Both the position numbers and the translations under genes were made by a program. Positions 1 to 9,100 of a stretch of DNA of 49,982 nt are shown here, in pieces. The notes below the pieces were generated by a model, which ran no database searches, was not told the origin of the DNA, and saw nothing but the letters and a program-made list of their open reading frames with translations. The stretch is from Polyangiaceae bacterium (GTDB lineage Bacteria; Myxococcota_A; Polyangia; Polyangiales; Polyangiaceae). Numbering within the stretch: the stretch's first letter is position 1; every line of letters starts with the position of its first letter. The stretch covers positions 1-49,982 of the forward strand of contig JADLFU010000126.1 in assembly GCA_020849655.1 (NCBI GenBank), written 5' to 3'.

Positions 1-238
1 ACGCCTCGACGGCGCGCGCGTCGAGATCGCACGCGTACTGGTCGGCGCCGAGCGGCGCGCCCTCGATCACCGGCGCGAGCCCCGCGCCCACGATGAGCAC
101 GCGCGGCGACGGGCCGAAGCGCTCGACGGCCGCCAGCACCAGCTGATCGAGCTCGCGGTGGTAGAGCGACCAGGGCAGGCGCAGGCGCCGCTCGTGGTTC
201 GAGAAATACGCCGCGTCGCGCGGTGACCCCTCGCTCAC
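1..238 (-). CDS. Partial methyltransferase-like protein, N-terminus only
   Basis: The first 79 codons of a gene that runs off the left edge. The predicted start is the GTG at 238-236, which overlaps the stop of the upstream methyltransferase gene (GTGA), so the two are probably translationally coupled. The visible protein has an Arg/Leu-rich N-terminus followed by VLIVGAGLAPVIEG, a beta-strand plus glycine loop like motif I of class I SAM-dependent methyltransferases, then a short acidic strand (YACDLDARAVEA) in the place of motif II. That pattern suggests a second SAM-binding enzyme next to the first. The substrate cannot be inferred. Another Rossmann-fold enzyme is possible because most of the protein is missing. 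Confidence 0.6.
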   Translation of the reverse strand, partial: MSEGSPRDAAYFSNHERRLRLPWSLYHRELDQLVLAAVERFGPSPRVLIVGAGLAPVIEGAPLGADQYACDLDARAVEA

Positions 239-1095
239 GCGTCGGACCGTGGGGTGCGGCAGAGGATGAGGTACTCGCCCGGATCGTCGCTCGTCGGGGC
301 GATCGACCCTAGCGCGTCGACGAGCTTGCGGACGGCGTCGACGCCGACCGGGCGCAGCCACGGCGCGATCACCCAGCGCCCGGTCAAGCGCTTCGTCAGG
401 AGGCCGAGGAGGCTCGGGTAGAGCAGCACGTCGAACGCCCACGACGTGTCGCGACCGACGATCGGCGACACCTTCACGTCCTCGAACCCCGCGGCGATGA
501 GGCGCGCCGTCCACCCCGCCGCGTCGTAGAGGTGCACGTGGTGAAAGACGCGGTCGAGCGCGTCGCCGTACGCGCGCGCGAGCCCCGCGAGCCCGGCCTT
601 GCGCAGCGCCTCGACGACGAGCAGCCGGCGCGTCCAGTCGGGGGTCGGCACGATGAGCGCGAACGGCGCGCCCGGGCGGAGCGCGCCGCGGATGTTGCGC
701 AGCGCGCCCGCGAGGTCGGGGACGTGCTCGAGGCTGCAGTTCGCGATCGAGCTCCCGAAGAACCCCTCGGGCAGCTGCACGTCGCAGATGTTCCCACAGA
801 GCAGCGTGCCGTACGACGAGGTCGCCTGCGCGCGCTGCACCTCGGTCGGGTTGATGTCGATGCCCCACGCCGCGCGGTCGGGGTAGGCGAGCCGCGCGAA
901 CAGGCCGTCGCCGCACCCGACGTCGAGGATGGGCGCCGGCAGATCGAGCGGGCGCACCGCAGCGAGCCTCACGCACTCGCGCAGGGCGAGCGCCGCGGGG
1001 GCGAAGGAGAAGTACGCGGCGAAGTCGTCGGGATCGAGGGGCAGCTCGCGTCGCACGAGGGGCGCATCCTCGGGCCCGAGGCCCGCCGCCGTCAA
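235..1095 (-). CDS. Class I SAM-dependent methyltransferase
   Basis: About 286 residues if it starts at the TTG at 1095, 14 bp after the stop of the L,D-transpeptidase gene; a GTG at 1056 preceded by GAGGA is an alternative start. The protein carries motif I (ILDVGCGDGLFARLA), an acidic motif II (WGIDINPTEV), a post-motif segment NCSLEHVPDL and motif III-like LRPGAPFALIVPTP, the order seen in UbiE/Methyltransf_11 type enzymes. The C-terminal third is hydrophobic and Trp/Leu-rich (LLYPSLLGLL), possibly membrane-proximal. It overlaps the next gene by 4 bp (GTGA). The substrate is unknown; small-molecule, lipid or glycan methylation are all possible. Confidence 0.82.
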   Translation of the reverse strand: MTAAGLGPEDAPLVRRELPLDPDDFAAYFSFAPAALALRECVRLAAVRPLDLPAPILDVGCGDGLFARLAYPDRAAWGIDINPTEVQRAQATSSYGTLLCGNICDVQLPEGFFGSSIANCSLEHVPDLAGALRNIRGALRPGAPFALIVPTPDWTRRLLVVEALRKAGLAGLARAYGDALDRVFHHVHLYDAAGWTARLIAAGFEDVKVSPIVGRDTSWAFDVLLYPSLLGLLTKRLTGRWVIAPWLRPVGVDAVRKLVDALGSIAPTSDDPGEYLILCRTPRSDA

Positions 1096-1109
1096 CCCGC
1101 GGGTGCGCG

Positions 1110-2888
1110 TCAGTCGTGCACGACGACGAGCGAGCCCGGCAGCTCCGCTGACGAGTACATTCCGAACCAGCCCTTCGGCGGCTGCGGATCGGACCAGAAG
1201 AACAGGCGCTTCGCGTCGCCGGGCGCCAGGTTGATGCACCCGTGGCTCATCTGGCGACCGAAGCTGTCGTGCCAGAACGCGCCGTGGAGCGCGTACGATT
1301 CGTGGAAATACATCACGTACGGGACGTCCTCGATCGAGTACGGCAGGTCGCCTGCGGCCGCGCCGTCGCCGTCCATCGTGGCCGCCACGTGCTTCTCGCG
1401 CACGCGCCACGCGCCCGTCGGCGTCGTGTGATCGTGCGCCTTGTCCTTGCCCTTGCGCCCCGTCGAGACGAGCGTCGCGAAGATGGGGCGCGAGCCCTCG
1501 AACGCGACCAGCGTCTGGCGCGCGAGGTTCACGTCGATCCAGCGCTCGCCGTCCTTGACGGCCGCGGGGCGCGGGCCGGGCTCCGTCCAGGCGACGTCGC
1601 TCGCGCGGACGAGCTTGCCGTCCTCGAGCTCCCGGAACGTGCGCCCGGACGCCTCGCGGGTCTTGCCGGTCGAGAAGAAACGGTCGTAGCGGGCCGCGCC
1701 GCCGGCGGGCTTCAGCTGCTTCTTCGCCTCGTCCCACTCATAGAGCGTGATCGACTTGGACGTGACGAACACCGCGCTCATCGCCGCGTGGGCCTCGTCG
1801 ATCTCGACGCCGTGGAACTTCGGCGGCGCGACGATCCCGAGCCTGTCGGCCGGGGCGATGAGCCCGCTCGTCGTGCGGTGCCAGAGGCGGCCGTTCTGCG
1901 TGAACGAGCGATCGATGGCGACGTAGAAGCCCTTCACCATGCGCTTCGCGAGGGTCTTGTTCGCGTCGGCGAGCAGATCGTCGAGCTTGATGTCGGGCTT
2001 CTCGCCGGCGGCGTACTTGCGCTGCCACCAGGGCTTCTGGCTCTCGTCCTCGCCCGCGTCCGCGCCGGCGTCGGCGAGGTCGACGACGCCCGCGTCGAGC
2101 GCGCCCGCGTCGGGGGAAGGCGCCGGCGCCTCGGGGCGGGGCAGGGGCGCGCCCGCGTCGGCCTGCTCGGTCACCGGGAGGGGCTCGGGGCGCTCGAGGC
2201 TCTTCTCCGGGGTGCCTGCGTCGGCGTCGGTCGCCGCGCCGCGCCGCCGCTTCTTGCCCTTCTTCCGGGGCGTCTCGACGCTCGCCGTCGTGTCGCGCTC
2301 GCGCCTCGGGAGCTTGAGGTAGGGCTCGAGCTCGGCCATCTCCTCGACGGACGGCACGACCCGGTAGAGCGGCGTGCCGTGCGTGAGGTTGTGCCCGTAC
2401 TTGTACGGGAGCAGATCGTCGAGCGACGGGTCGCGCAGGCCGGCGCGCACCTGCGGATCGTCGAGGTCGAACGTCGCGACCCGCGCGCACACGTAGCCGT
2501 ACGGGATCAGCTTGTACCAGCCGTCGTCGCAGCCCTTGCCCTTCACCGGCGCGCGCAGGGCCTGCACCTTGCCGCCGCGGCGGACGTACCCGATGCGCCC
2601 CTCCTTCGCGCCGATCGGGGCCGCGTAGATGTTGCCCTGCACCGCGAAGATCGCGAGCGGCGCGCCCTCGTCGGCGGCGGATGGCGCCGCGTCGACGCCA
2701 GCGTCCGGTGCGACGGTCGCGCTCGACCCAGCGGGCGGGGGCGACGTCGAAGCGACCGGCGACGCAACGATCGAGCGGCGTGCCTGCACTTCTTTCGCTC
2801 CGGGGGGCGACTCGCGCGAGCAGCCGAGGGCCGCGGCGGCGAGCAGGGGCAACAGCAGGGGACGCACGGCGCGGTGTCTATCACGCAT
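1110..2888 (-). CDS. L,D-transpeptidase (YkuD) lipoprotein
   Basis: 592 residues. The N-terminus is a lipoprotein signal ending AAALGC (Cys23). Residues ~75-140 resemble an SH3-like domain (NIYAAPIGAKEGRIGYVRRG, then GCDDGWYKLIPYGYVC). A Pro/Ala/Asp-rich linker with a Lys/Arg patch (~200-280) follows. The C-terminal ~140 residues are a YkuD catalytic domain: TPTGAWRV, a His-Gly-Ala-Phe-Trp-His segment, and MSHGCINL with the predicted nucleophile Cys551. This family forms 3-3 peptidoglycan cross-links or attaches proteins to peptidoglycan in the periplasm. The gene is divergent from the outer-membrane protein gene and upstream of the methyltransferase genes. The catalytic motif looks intact, so it is probably active. 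Confidence 0.9.
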   Translation of the reverse strand: MRDRHRAVRPLLLPLLAAAALGCSRESPPGAKEVQARRSIVASPVASTSPPPAGSSATVAPDAGVDAAPSAADEGAPLAIFAVQGNIYAAPIGAKEGRIGYVRRGGKVQALRAPVKGKGCDDGWYKLIPYGYVCARVATFDLDDPQVRAGLRDPSLDDLLPYKYGHNLTHGTPLYRVVPSVEEMAELEPYLKLPRRERDTTASVETPRKKGKKRRRGAATDADAGTPEKSLERPEPLPVTEQADAGAPLPRPEAPAPSPDAGALDAGVVDLADAGADAGEDESQKPWWQRKYAAGEKPDIKLDDLLADANKTLAKRMVKGFYVAIDRSFTQNGRLWHRTTSGLIAPADRLGIVAPPKFHGVEIDEAHAAMSAVFVTSKSITLYEWDEAKKQLKPAGGAARYDRFFSTGKTREASGRTFRELEDGKLVRASDVAWTEPGPRPAAVKDGERWIDVNLARQTLVAFEGSRPIFATLVSTGRKGKDKAHDHTTPTGAWRVREKHVAATMDGDGAAAGDLPYSIEDVPYVMYFHESYALHGAFWHDSFGRQMSHGCINLAPGDAKRLFFWSDPQPPKGWFGMYSSAELPGSLVVVHD

Positions 2889-3034
2889 TCGAGGGCTGGC
2901 GACCGCGCGCGACGGCGGCGGATCGGTCGCCGCCGGGACGGGGAGACTTGGGGCGCGTCAGCGAGGAAGCGACCGCGCGAACGTCGCGGGGAAGATGCGG
3001 CGCTCCGTGCCGTACATGGGGCGACGTCGCGGTA

Positions 3035-3069
3035 GGCACCTCCACAAACTTTCAATCCGTCGAGGTGCC
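3035..3069. promoter_or_regulatory. Inverted repeat in the divergent promoter region
   Basis: The 267-bp gap between the L,D-transpeptidase gene (leftward) and the outer-membrane protein gene (rightward) must hold both promoters. Within it GGCACCTC (3035-3042) and GAGGTGCC (3062-3069) form perfect 8-bp arms separated by 19 bp, with the AT-richest stretch of the gap inside the loop. It could be an operator or a 5' UTR hairpin about 90 bp ahead of the outer-membrane protein start. No confident -35/-10 pair was identified. The rightward gene has a clear ribosome site, AAGGGAGA, 7 bp before its ATG. Confidence 0.4.
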
Positions 3070-3155
3070 GGAGTACGCTGGCCTCAACCGTGCATCGAGG
3101 CTGATGCACACAACGGGACCGCGGCGCCCGGCGCCGTTTCCAAGGGAGAGAACAC

Positions 3156-3794
3156 ATGCGCAAGATGATGGCAGTGGGAGTGGGAGTGGCGCTCACGGCG
3201 CTCAGCACGGCGGCCCTCGCGGAGGACGCGAAGCCCGCGGCCGCGGGCGCGGCGGCGTCGACGTCGGACCCGGGGATGAAGATCTCCGCGGCCGCGCTCG
3301 TCGGCTTCGGCTTGAACAACGCTGCCCCCGATGGAGCGAGCGAGAGCTTGAACATCTACGGCCTCGGCTTTGGCGTGCGCGCCGGCGTCTCGCTGCCGAG
3401 CAACCTCTACGTCGGCGGTACCTTCATCTATCACCTCGGCAGCTCGAAGGAGTTCGGCAGCGGCGCGTACGCCGTCAAGACCACCCTCGGCATGCAGTAC
3501 TACGGCGTCGAGGCCGGCTACAACATCGCCGCGGGCGGCATGACCATCCGACCGTACCTCGGCCTCGGTCAGGCGAAGGCGCACGGGGAGTCTTGCATGG
3601 GGAGCGTGTGCTCCTCCGCCGAGTCCAAGTCGGAGATCTACATCGCGCCGGGCGCGGCGTTCCTGTTCAACGTGGGCACGTCGCTGTTCGCGGGCGCGGA
3701 CGTTCGCATGGTCCGCATCATGACGGGCGATGGCGACAAGGGGAAGGCGAGCTCGCTCCCCAGCGTCTTCGGCACCGTCGGCATGAACTTCGGA
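3156..3794 (+). CDS. Outer-membrane beta-barrel protein, apparent stop-codon loss
   Basis: The recognisable protein is residues 1-212. It has a Sec signal peptide (MRKMMAVGVGVALTALSTAALA), an Ala-rich linker, then alternating amphipathic strands typical of an OmpX/OmpW-like small barrel (LNIYGLGFGVRAGVSL, NLYVGGTFIYHL, MQYYGVEAGYNI, MTIRPYLGLGQ, SLFAGADVRMV, FGTVGMNF). It reaches a C-terminal Phe, the usual barrel end, at codon 212 (3789-3791). The next codon is GGA rather than a stop, and no stop occurs in any forward frame before a strong terminator at 3814-3855. In frame the reading continues antisense through the DUF2723 gene to 5387 (743 codons), which is not protein-like. One G-to-T change at 3792 would restore TGA. 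Either a real stop loss or a sequence error. The ribosome site is AAGGGAGA. Confidence 0.75.
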
Positions 3795-3813
3795 CCGTCG
3801 ACGAGCTGTCGCG

Positions 3814-3855
3814 AGAGGCCTGCGTCCCCTGTCGGGCGCGGGCCTCTGGCATTTT
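3814..3855 (+). terminator. Rho-independent terminator after the barrel gene
   Basis: AGAGGCC (3814-3820) pairs perfectly with GGCCTCT (3841-3847). The pairing continues inward for seven more pairs with two G-T wobbles, leaving a small loop, and a TTTT run follows at 3852-3855. It sits between two convergent genes, 20 bp after the expected end of the barrel protein. Confidence 0.75.
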
Positions 3856-3860
3856 GTGGA

Positions 3861-5588
3861 TCACTCGAGCGTCATCAGCCACGGCGCGAGCGCGCGCGCC
3901 CGCTCGTACGCGCGGCGGCGACCGTCGAGATCGCCGTCGTCGCCGTACGCGTCGGCGATCCACAGCCAGGCGCGCGCGCGCCACTCGACGAGATCCCCGG
4001 CCCAGCCGCCGTAGCGGACGGGCTCGGGCTCGTCGTCCCGCTCCGTCGCGGCGACGTCACGCTCGATCTCCGCGGTGGGCGGCGGCGCGCCGCCCAGCGC
4101 GGCGCGGAAGATCGGGCCCGCCGGGTAGATCACCAGCTTGCGGTCGAACCCGGGCGCGAACGAGTTCGTCGCGAACACCGGGCGCCCGGCGGAGATCGCC
4201 TGCCACGCGACGGCGACCGTGTCGACGCTCTCGCCGATCGGCTCCACGACCGCGTAGCCGAGCTGGCTCGACACCCATCGTCGGTACCAGCGGTGATGGA
4301 GCAGCGAGAGGTCGACGTAGACGACGTCCGGGCGGACGCCGACGGCGCGCGCGTACGCGAGCGGGAACACCCGCACGTCGCCGGTGCCCAGCACGACCGC
4401 GCGCGACGGCGCGTACGAGAGGACGCGGCGTGCCCACTGCTCCACCGTCGGCCTGTGAGCCTCGCGCAGGGTCGGCCAGCCGAACCCCGCGCTGACGAGC
4501 GCGGACGCGACGACGCACGCGTCGACCACGGCGCCGACGTGGCGCAGCCGCGCGCGCCACGCGTCGAGGCCGAGCGCCGACAGCACCGCGAGCGGCACGA
4601 GGGGCAAGAGGTGGAAGCGCTCCATCACGACGAGCGCGAGCTCGTTCATCGACACGTTGCTCCACGACACGAGGATCGGCCCCGCCAGCGCGCCCGACGC
4701 CGCCATCGCCCACGCGCCCGCGCGCCGCTCGAGGCCGAGTGTGGTCAGCGCGAGCCCCGAGAGGCCGAGCAGCCACACGAGCGCGTTGCCGGCGAGCAGC
4801 GTCCAGCCGAGCAGGCCGAGCTGTCCGACGACGTCGCGCTGCCCCGACACGCCGTGCCGGAGCGCGCCGTAGTCGAGGCGGAGCAGGTGGTGCAAGAGGC
4901 CGCGCCACGTCTCTGTCTCTCCCCACGCCCAGACGTCAGGGCCTCGCGCGGCGAAGCGCAGCCAGAGGTACGGAGCGAGCCCGAGGGCGAGCCCGAGCAG
5001 CCCGAGCGGCACGGCGCGCAGGCCCGCGCGCTCCCTTCGCAGCGCGTGCGTGACCGCGACGACGCCCGTCGGCAGCAGGAACACGATCGTCAGGTGGTTC
5101 GACAGCCCGAGGCCCGCCGCGAGGCCGAGCGCGCCGACCCTCCAAGCGCCCCTCGGGAGAGCAGCGGGCGCGGCGAGGCCGAGGATGAGCGCCGCCAGCG
5201 CGGCGTTCGGCGCGAAGGCCTCGGGCTCGGTCGAGAGCTTCCACGTGATCGGGGCGAGGCCGAACGCGAGCGCCGCGAGGGCCGACGCGCGCGGCGTCGC
5301 GCCCCACCGCCTGGCGGCCCACGCGACGAGCCAGACCGAGAGCGCGCCGAGCGCGGCCGTCGCGAGCGACGCTGCGTGCGCGGGTGACGTCGGCAGCCAC
5401 GCGAACGCGCGCAGCCAAAGCGCGTACAGCGGATAGCCCGACGGGTGCGGCACGCCGCCGCGCGCGAGCACCGCGGCGAACTCCGCGCTGTCGCTGCCCA
5501 GCACCCACCTGCACGCCGTGCCGGCGTAGAGCGCGCCGACCAACGCCGTGACCGCGGGCGTCGCCCACCTGTCGACGGCGCGCGTCAC
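3861..5588 (-). CDS. DUF2723 family multi-pass membrane protein
   Basis: 575 residues from a GTG at 5588 overlapping the upstream stop (GTGA). The N-terminal region (VTALVGALYAGTACRWVLGSDSAEFAA, then PHPSGYPLYALWLRAFAWLP) matches the start of DUF2723 proteins, which are predicted GT-C fold transferases related to protein O-mannosyltransferases: a first-loop acidic residue in SDSAEF followed by the HPSGYPLY block. About ten hydrophobic segments follow up to residue ~360, then a soluble C-terminal domain (~370-575) with VVLGTGDVRVFPLAYAR and TPR-like helices at the end. It is the last of four coupled genes with the transglutaminase pair. It is predicted to transfer a sugar from a lipid carrier across the inner membrane; the acceptor is unknown. 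Confidence 0.8.
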   Translation of the reverse strand: MTRAVDRWATPAVTALVGALYAGTACRWVLGSDSAEFAAVLARGGVPHPSGYPLYALWLRAFAWLPTSPAHAASLATAALGALSVWLVAWAARRWGATPRASALAALAFGLAPITWKLSTEPEAFAPNAALAALILGLAAPAALPRGAWRVGALGLAAGLGLSNHLTIVFLLPTGVVAVTHALRRERAGLRAVPLGLLGLALGLAPYLWLRFAARGPDVWAWGETETWRGLLHHLLRLDYGALRHGVSGQRDVVGQLGLLGWTLLAGNALVWLLGLSGLALTTLGLERRAGAWAMAASGALAGPILVSWSNVSMNELALVVMERFHLLPLVPLAVLSALGLDAWRARLRHVGAVVDACVVASALVSAGFGWPTLREAHRPTVEQWARRVLSYAPSRAVVLGTGDVRVFPLAYARAVGVRPDVVYVDLSLLHHRWYRRWVSSQLGYAVVEPIGESVDTVAVAWQAISAGRPVFATNSFAPGFDRKLVIYPAGPIFRAALGGAPPPTAEIERDVAATERDDEPEPVRYGGWAGDLVEWRARAWLWIADAYGDDGDLDGRRRAYERARALAPWLMTLE

Positions 5589-6100
5589 TGCGCCTTGCTC
5601 GCCCGCTTCTCCGCTTCTGCGCGCGAGAGCTCGCCGGTCTCGCAGACGGCCCAGCGGTCGCCCTCGACGATCTTGCAGACGGTGAGCGTCGAGACGGTCT
5701 TCTGGCCAGGGCTCGTGTCGATCGCGAACACCGTCGCCTTCTGCGCGTCCTGCCACGAGCCGAGCTGCGCGTCCCACGGGTGGGTCGCGAGATCGGCGAC
5801 GAGGCGCTCCGCCTCCTTCTCGGTGGCGTCGGTCTGCTTGCAGCTCGAAGGCGCCCGGCCCCGGCAGGTCACGCGAAGCAGCAGCGTCGCTGATCTCTCG
5901 GCGACGGCGCGCTGGAAGCACGCGAGCGCGGCCTCTGCCGACTCGGCGCCTGCCGCGCGCCCCTCGACCGCGTCGGGGCAGCCGCCGTCGGCGCGACCCG
6001 AGAGGCGCGCCAGCGCGCGGTCGGTGCTGGCCTGGAGGCGATCGCACGCGGCGAGCCCGAGCAGCAATGCCGCCGCGGAGACGCCGCCTCGCCGCGTCAC
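5585..6100 (-). CDS. Small lipoprotein, function unknown
   Basis: 171 residues from a GTG at 6100 that overlaps the preceding gene's stop (GTGA). A lipoprotein signal, SAAALLLGLAAC with Cys19, is clear. The mature part is mostly helical with four to five cysteines (DGGCPDAVEG, ALACFQRAVAER, VTCRGRAPSSCKQ, LTVCKIVEG), suggesting disulfides, and ends in charged helices (GELSRAEAEKRASKAQ). I do not recognise the family. Its place between a transglutaminase-like lipoprotein and a DUF2723 membrane protein, coupled to both, suggests an accessory envelope protein for that set. Confidence 0.75.
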   Translation of the reverse strand: MTRRGGVSAAALLLGLAACDRLQASTDRALARLSGRADGGCPDAVEGRAAGAESAEAALACFQRAVAERSATLLLRVTCRGRAPSSCKQTDATEKEAERLVADLATHPWDAQLGSWQDAQKATVFAIDTSPGQKTVSTLTVCKIVEGDRWAVCETGELSRAEAEKRASKAQ

Positions 6101-9100
6101 CGCGCCCTCCGCGCGCGCGTCGAGGCGAGGAAGCCGTCGTCGATCTTGCGCAGCTCCCCCGCGAACCGCGAGAAATCGGGCGCCGCGACCGTGCCGGTGA
6201 GCACCGTCAGCGAGAACTCCTCGTCGAGCGAGTCGCCCGACACGGTCGCCCGCCTGGCTCCGCGGACGAGCCTGTCGGAGATCTCCACCGTGCGGGTCAC
6301 CTCGATCTTCACACCCGGAGGGAGCTTCACGCGGCGCCGCGCGCGGTAGGACATCGACAGATCGACGGCGAGCGCCGAGGTGCGCCCCCCCTTCGACGCG
6401 AACGTGGACGCGAGCGTCGACGCCTGCGACCGCGGGAAGACGAAGTGCACGGGCTCGAGCCCCGGCAGCCCGAGCGCGTCACCGCGCACCTCGGCGTACG
6501 ACGGCACGGTGACGTCTGCCGTCACCGAGACCTCCCACGAGCCCTCGCCCGACGTCAGCGTGACCTCGTCGACGGTCGCCCACGGCAACCACCCGAGCAC
6601 GACCCGGCGCAGCAGCTCCCTGCGATCGGTGCCGACGACGGTGTCGAGCGCGTCCGCGAGCGCCTGCGCCTGCCGACCTCGGAGCGTGGTCGTGAGCTTG
6701 CCCTTCGCGTTGCCCTTGTCGTCGAGCGTGAGGTCGACCGACAGCTCGTCCGTCAGCGTGGCCTGGCCGTCGGGGACGCGCACGATCGATCCGTCGCCGC
6801 GGAGCGCGCTGCGGCCGAGCAGCTCGGGGCTCACCCAGCCGATCGGCGGAGGCGGTCCCGGCACGTCGGCGTCGATCCACACGTCGCCGTCGGGCAGGTG
6901 CGCGAGCAGGAGCGGGTGCATGAACCTCCCGGGTCGCGCGGGGAACTTCGGATCGGCCGAGAACGGCTCGCGCTCCGCCGCGACGATCTCGTTCGCCACG
7001 CCGAGCGCCGAGAGCGCGCGGTGGGCGACGAGCGTGCGGCTGCCCTGGCCGAGCTCGAGCATCGCCATGGCGCCCTCGCGGCTCGGCCCGGTGGTGAGGT
7101 AGGCCGACTGGTCGCTGAGCAGGCTCCCGTTCGCGACGCGGAGCGCCTTGCCCGCCGCGGTGACGACGCGCTGGACGAGCGCGCGCGACGGCGTGGTCTC
7201 GTCGCCGGCCGCGCGCTTCGCCCACGCGGCGATGCGCGTATCACGGTCGGTGAGCGCGCGCAGATAGTCGCCGTAGAGGTGACCGACGTCGGCCCAGGAG
7301 TACGTCCAGAACGACACCGACACGTCCCGGTCCATCTGCGGCGTGCCGTCCTCGATGCGACGAGGCGCGAGGTCTCTCATGCGCCACCGCGTCGTGCGCC
7401 TGCCCTCCGCCTCCGTCGTCGTCGGCGCGCCGAGGAGCGGGTGCGACCACGTCGAGAGCTGGAGGGACGACGGCACGGACAGCTCGATCGTGGCCTCCGC
7501 CACGCCGGTGCGCTCCGGCATCAGATCGGGCGTGTCGACCACGAGGTGACCCGCGCGGTCCGGCAGCGCGAAGGTCTCGACGAGCTGCTCGATGACGTCC
7601 CCCGGCTCGAGCTGGGACAGATCGCTGTTGCCCTGCGCCGCGTTCTCCGCGCGGTCGGGCTCCAGCGTGCGGCCGTCACGCTTGTGGATGAGGCGCCGGA
7701 GCGTGCGGCGCGCGTCGCGTCCGGCGATCGCGAACGCGGTGCCGCCGACCCCTTGCTCGACGTCGGTCGTGCCGGCGACGCGGCGCACGTCGTGGATGAC
7801 CGCGTGGAGCACGCCCGCGGCGGACAGCTCGTACCGCTCGTCGTGCAGCGCGACCTGGGTCGCCTCGCCGCCCGCGGGCGACGCGAGCGCGCGCTTCGCT
7901 GCAGCGCGCCCTGCCTCCTCTCGTCCCTTCGCTGGATCCGCGCCGAACAGCAGCGAGAGCGGGCCGAGCGCGGCGGGCGAGTCCTTCGCGCGGGCGGCGT
8001 CGCGCGCCAGGCGATCGGTGCCGTCCTTCGATCTCGCCGGGGGCAGGGCGGCGAGCAGCGCGAGCGAGCGCTCGCCGGGAGACGCGCGATCGTAGGCCGC
8101 GAGCGCGCCGTCCAGGTCTCCCGCGCCGAGCCGGAGCGCGATCTCGACCTCTGTCAGGCAGGTCGGCGACCCTCGGAGCGCGCGCAGCCTCGTGAGCTCC
8201 GCGAGCGCGCCCGCGTGATCGCCGCGCCGCTTCTTCCACCCGAGGCACGCGAGCGACTGGCGATCACGACCGGGCCCCTCGCACGCGACCCGCTCGGCGT
8301 CGGCGCCCGTCAGAGGGTTCGCGCGGTCGCGCACCGCGATGGCGAGCGGGCTCTCGTCGAGCGGCGTCGCCTTCGCCAGCGCCGCGCGCGCGACGTCGCG
8401 CAGCCCGACGTCCACCGCGGTCGCGGCGACGAAGGTCGAGACGATCGGCGGCGCGTCGGCGAGCTTGCTGAGCTCGGCGAGCGTCTCGACGCGCCCCTCG
8501 CCCGGACCCTTGCGCGCGCCGCTGAAGGTGGCCGACGCGACGACCGGCTCCCAGCCGCCCGGCCACGCGCGGTCGGCGCGCTCCCACGCGGCTCTCGCGA
8601 GCAGGATGCGCTTCGTCTCGGGCACGTCGTCCGCGGTCGAGAGCGCGCGCGCGAGCAGCAGCGACGACGTGGCGGACTCCGGCGCCCCCTCGAGCGCCGC
8701 GCGCGCGGATCTGCCGCGGCCTAGCGCGAGGGACGCCGCCGCCGACAGCTCGAGCGGAGACGACGGAAGGAACAGCTCGTTGCCTGTCGCGACGCCGGCC
8801 GCGCTCGTCTCCGCGCGCGCCGGCTCGATCCGCACGGGGCCATGGGTGCCCACGACGTGCAGGGCGACGCGCGGGCCGTCGTCGAAGGCGCCGATCTTCA
8901 GCCAGAGCCGCGTCGTGCCAGCCCGCAGCGCCGCCTGGCCCAGCACGACGACCGTGTCGGGCCCCGCGGCGAACGGGCGGACACCGACGGGCGCGCCGCC
9001 CACCGAGACGCGCGCGGCCGAGCGAGAGCGCACGAGCACGCCGATCTCCTCGTCGCGGTCGACGCTCAGATCGACCCCGAGCGCGTACGTGCCCGGCACC

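Noticed and set aside
3795-5387. Forward-frame extension of the beta-barrel gene for 531 further codons
   Set aside because: It is Arg/Ala/Pro-rich, runs antisense over the DUF2723 membrane gene and passes a strong terminator; it is a shadow reading in GC-rich DNA.
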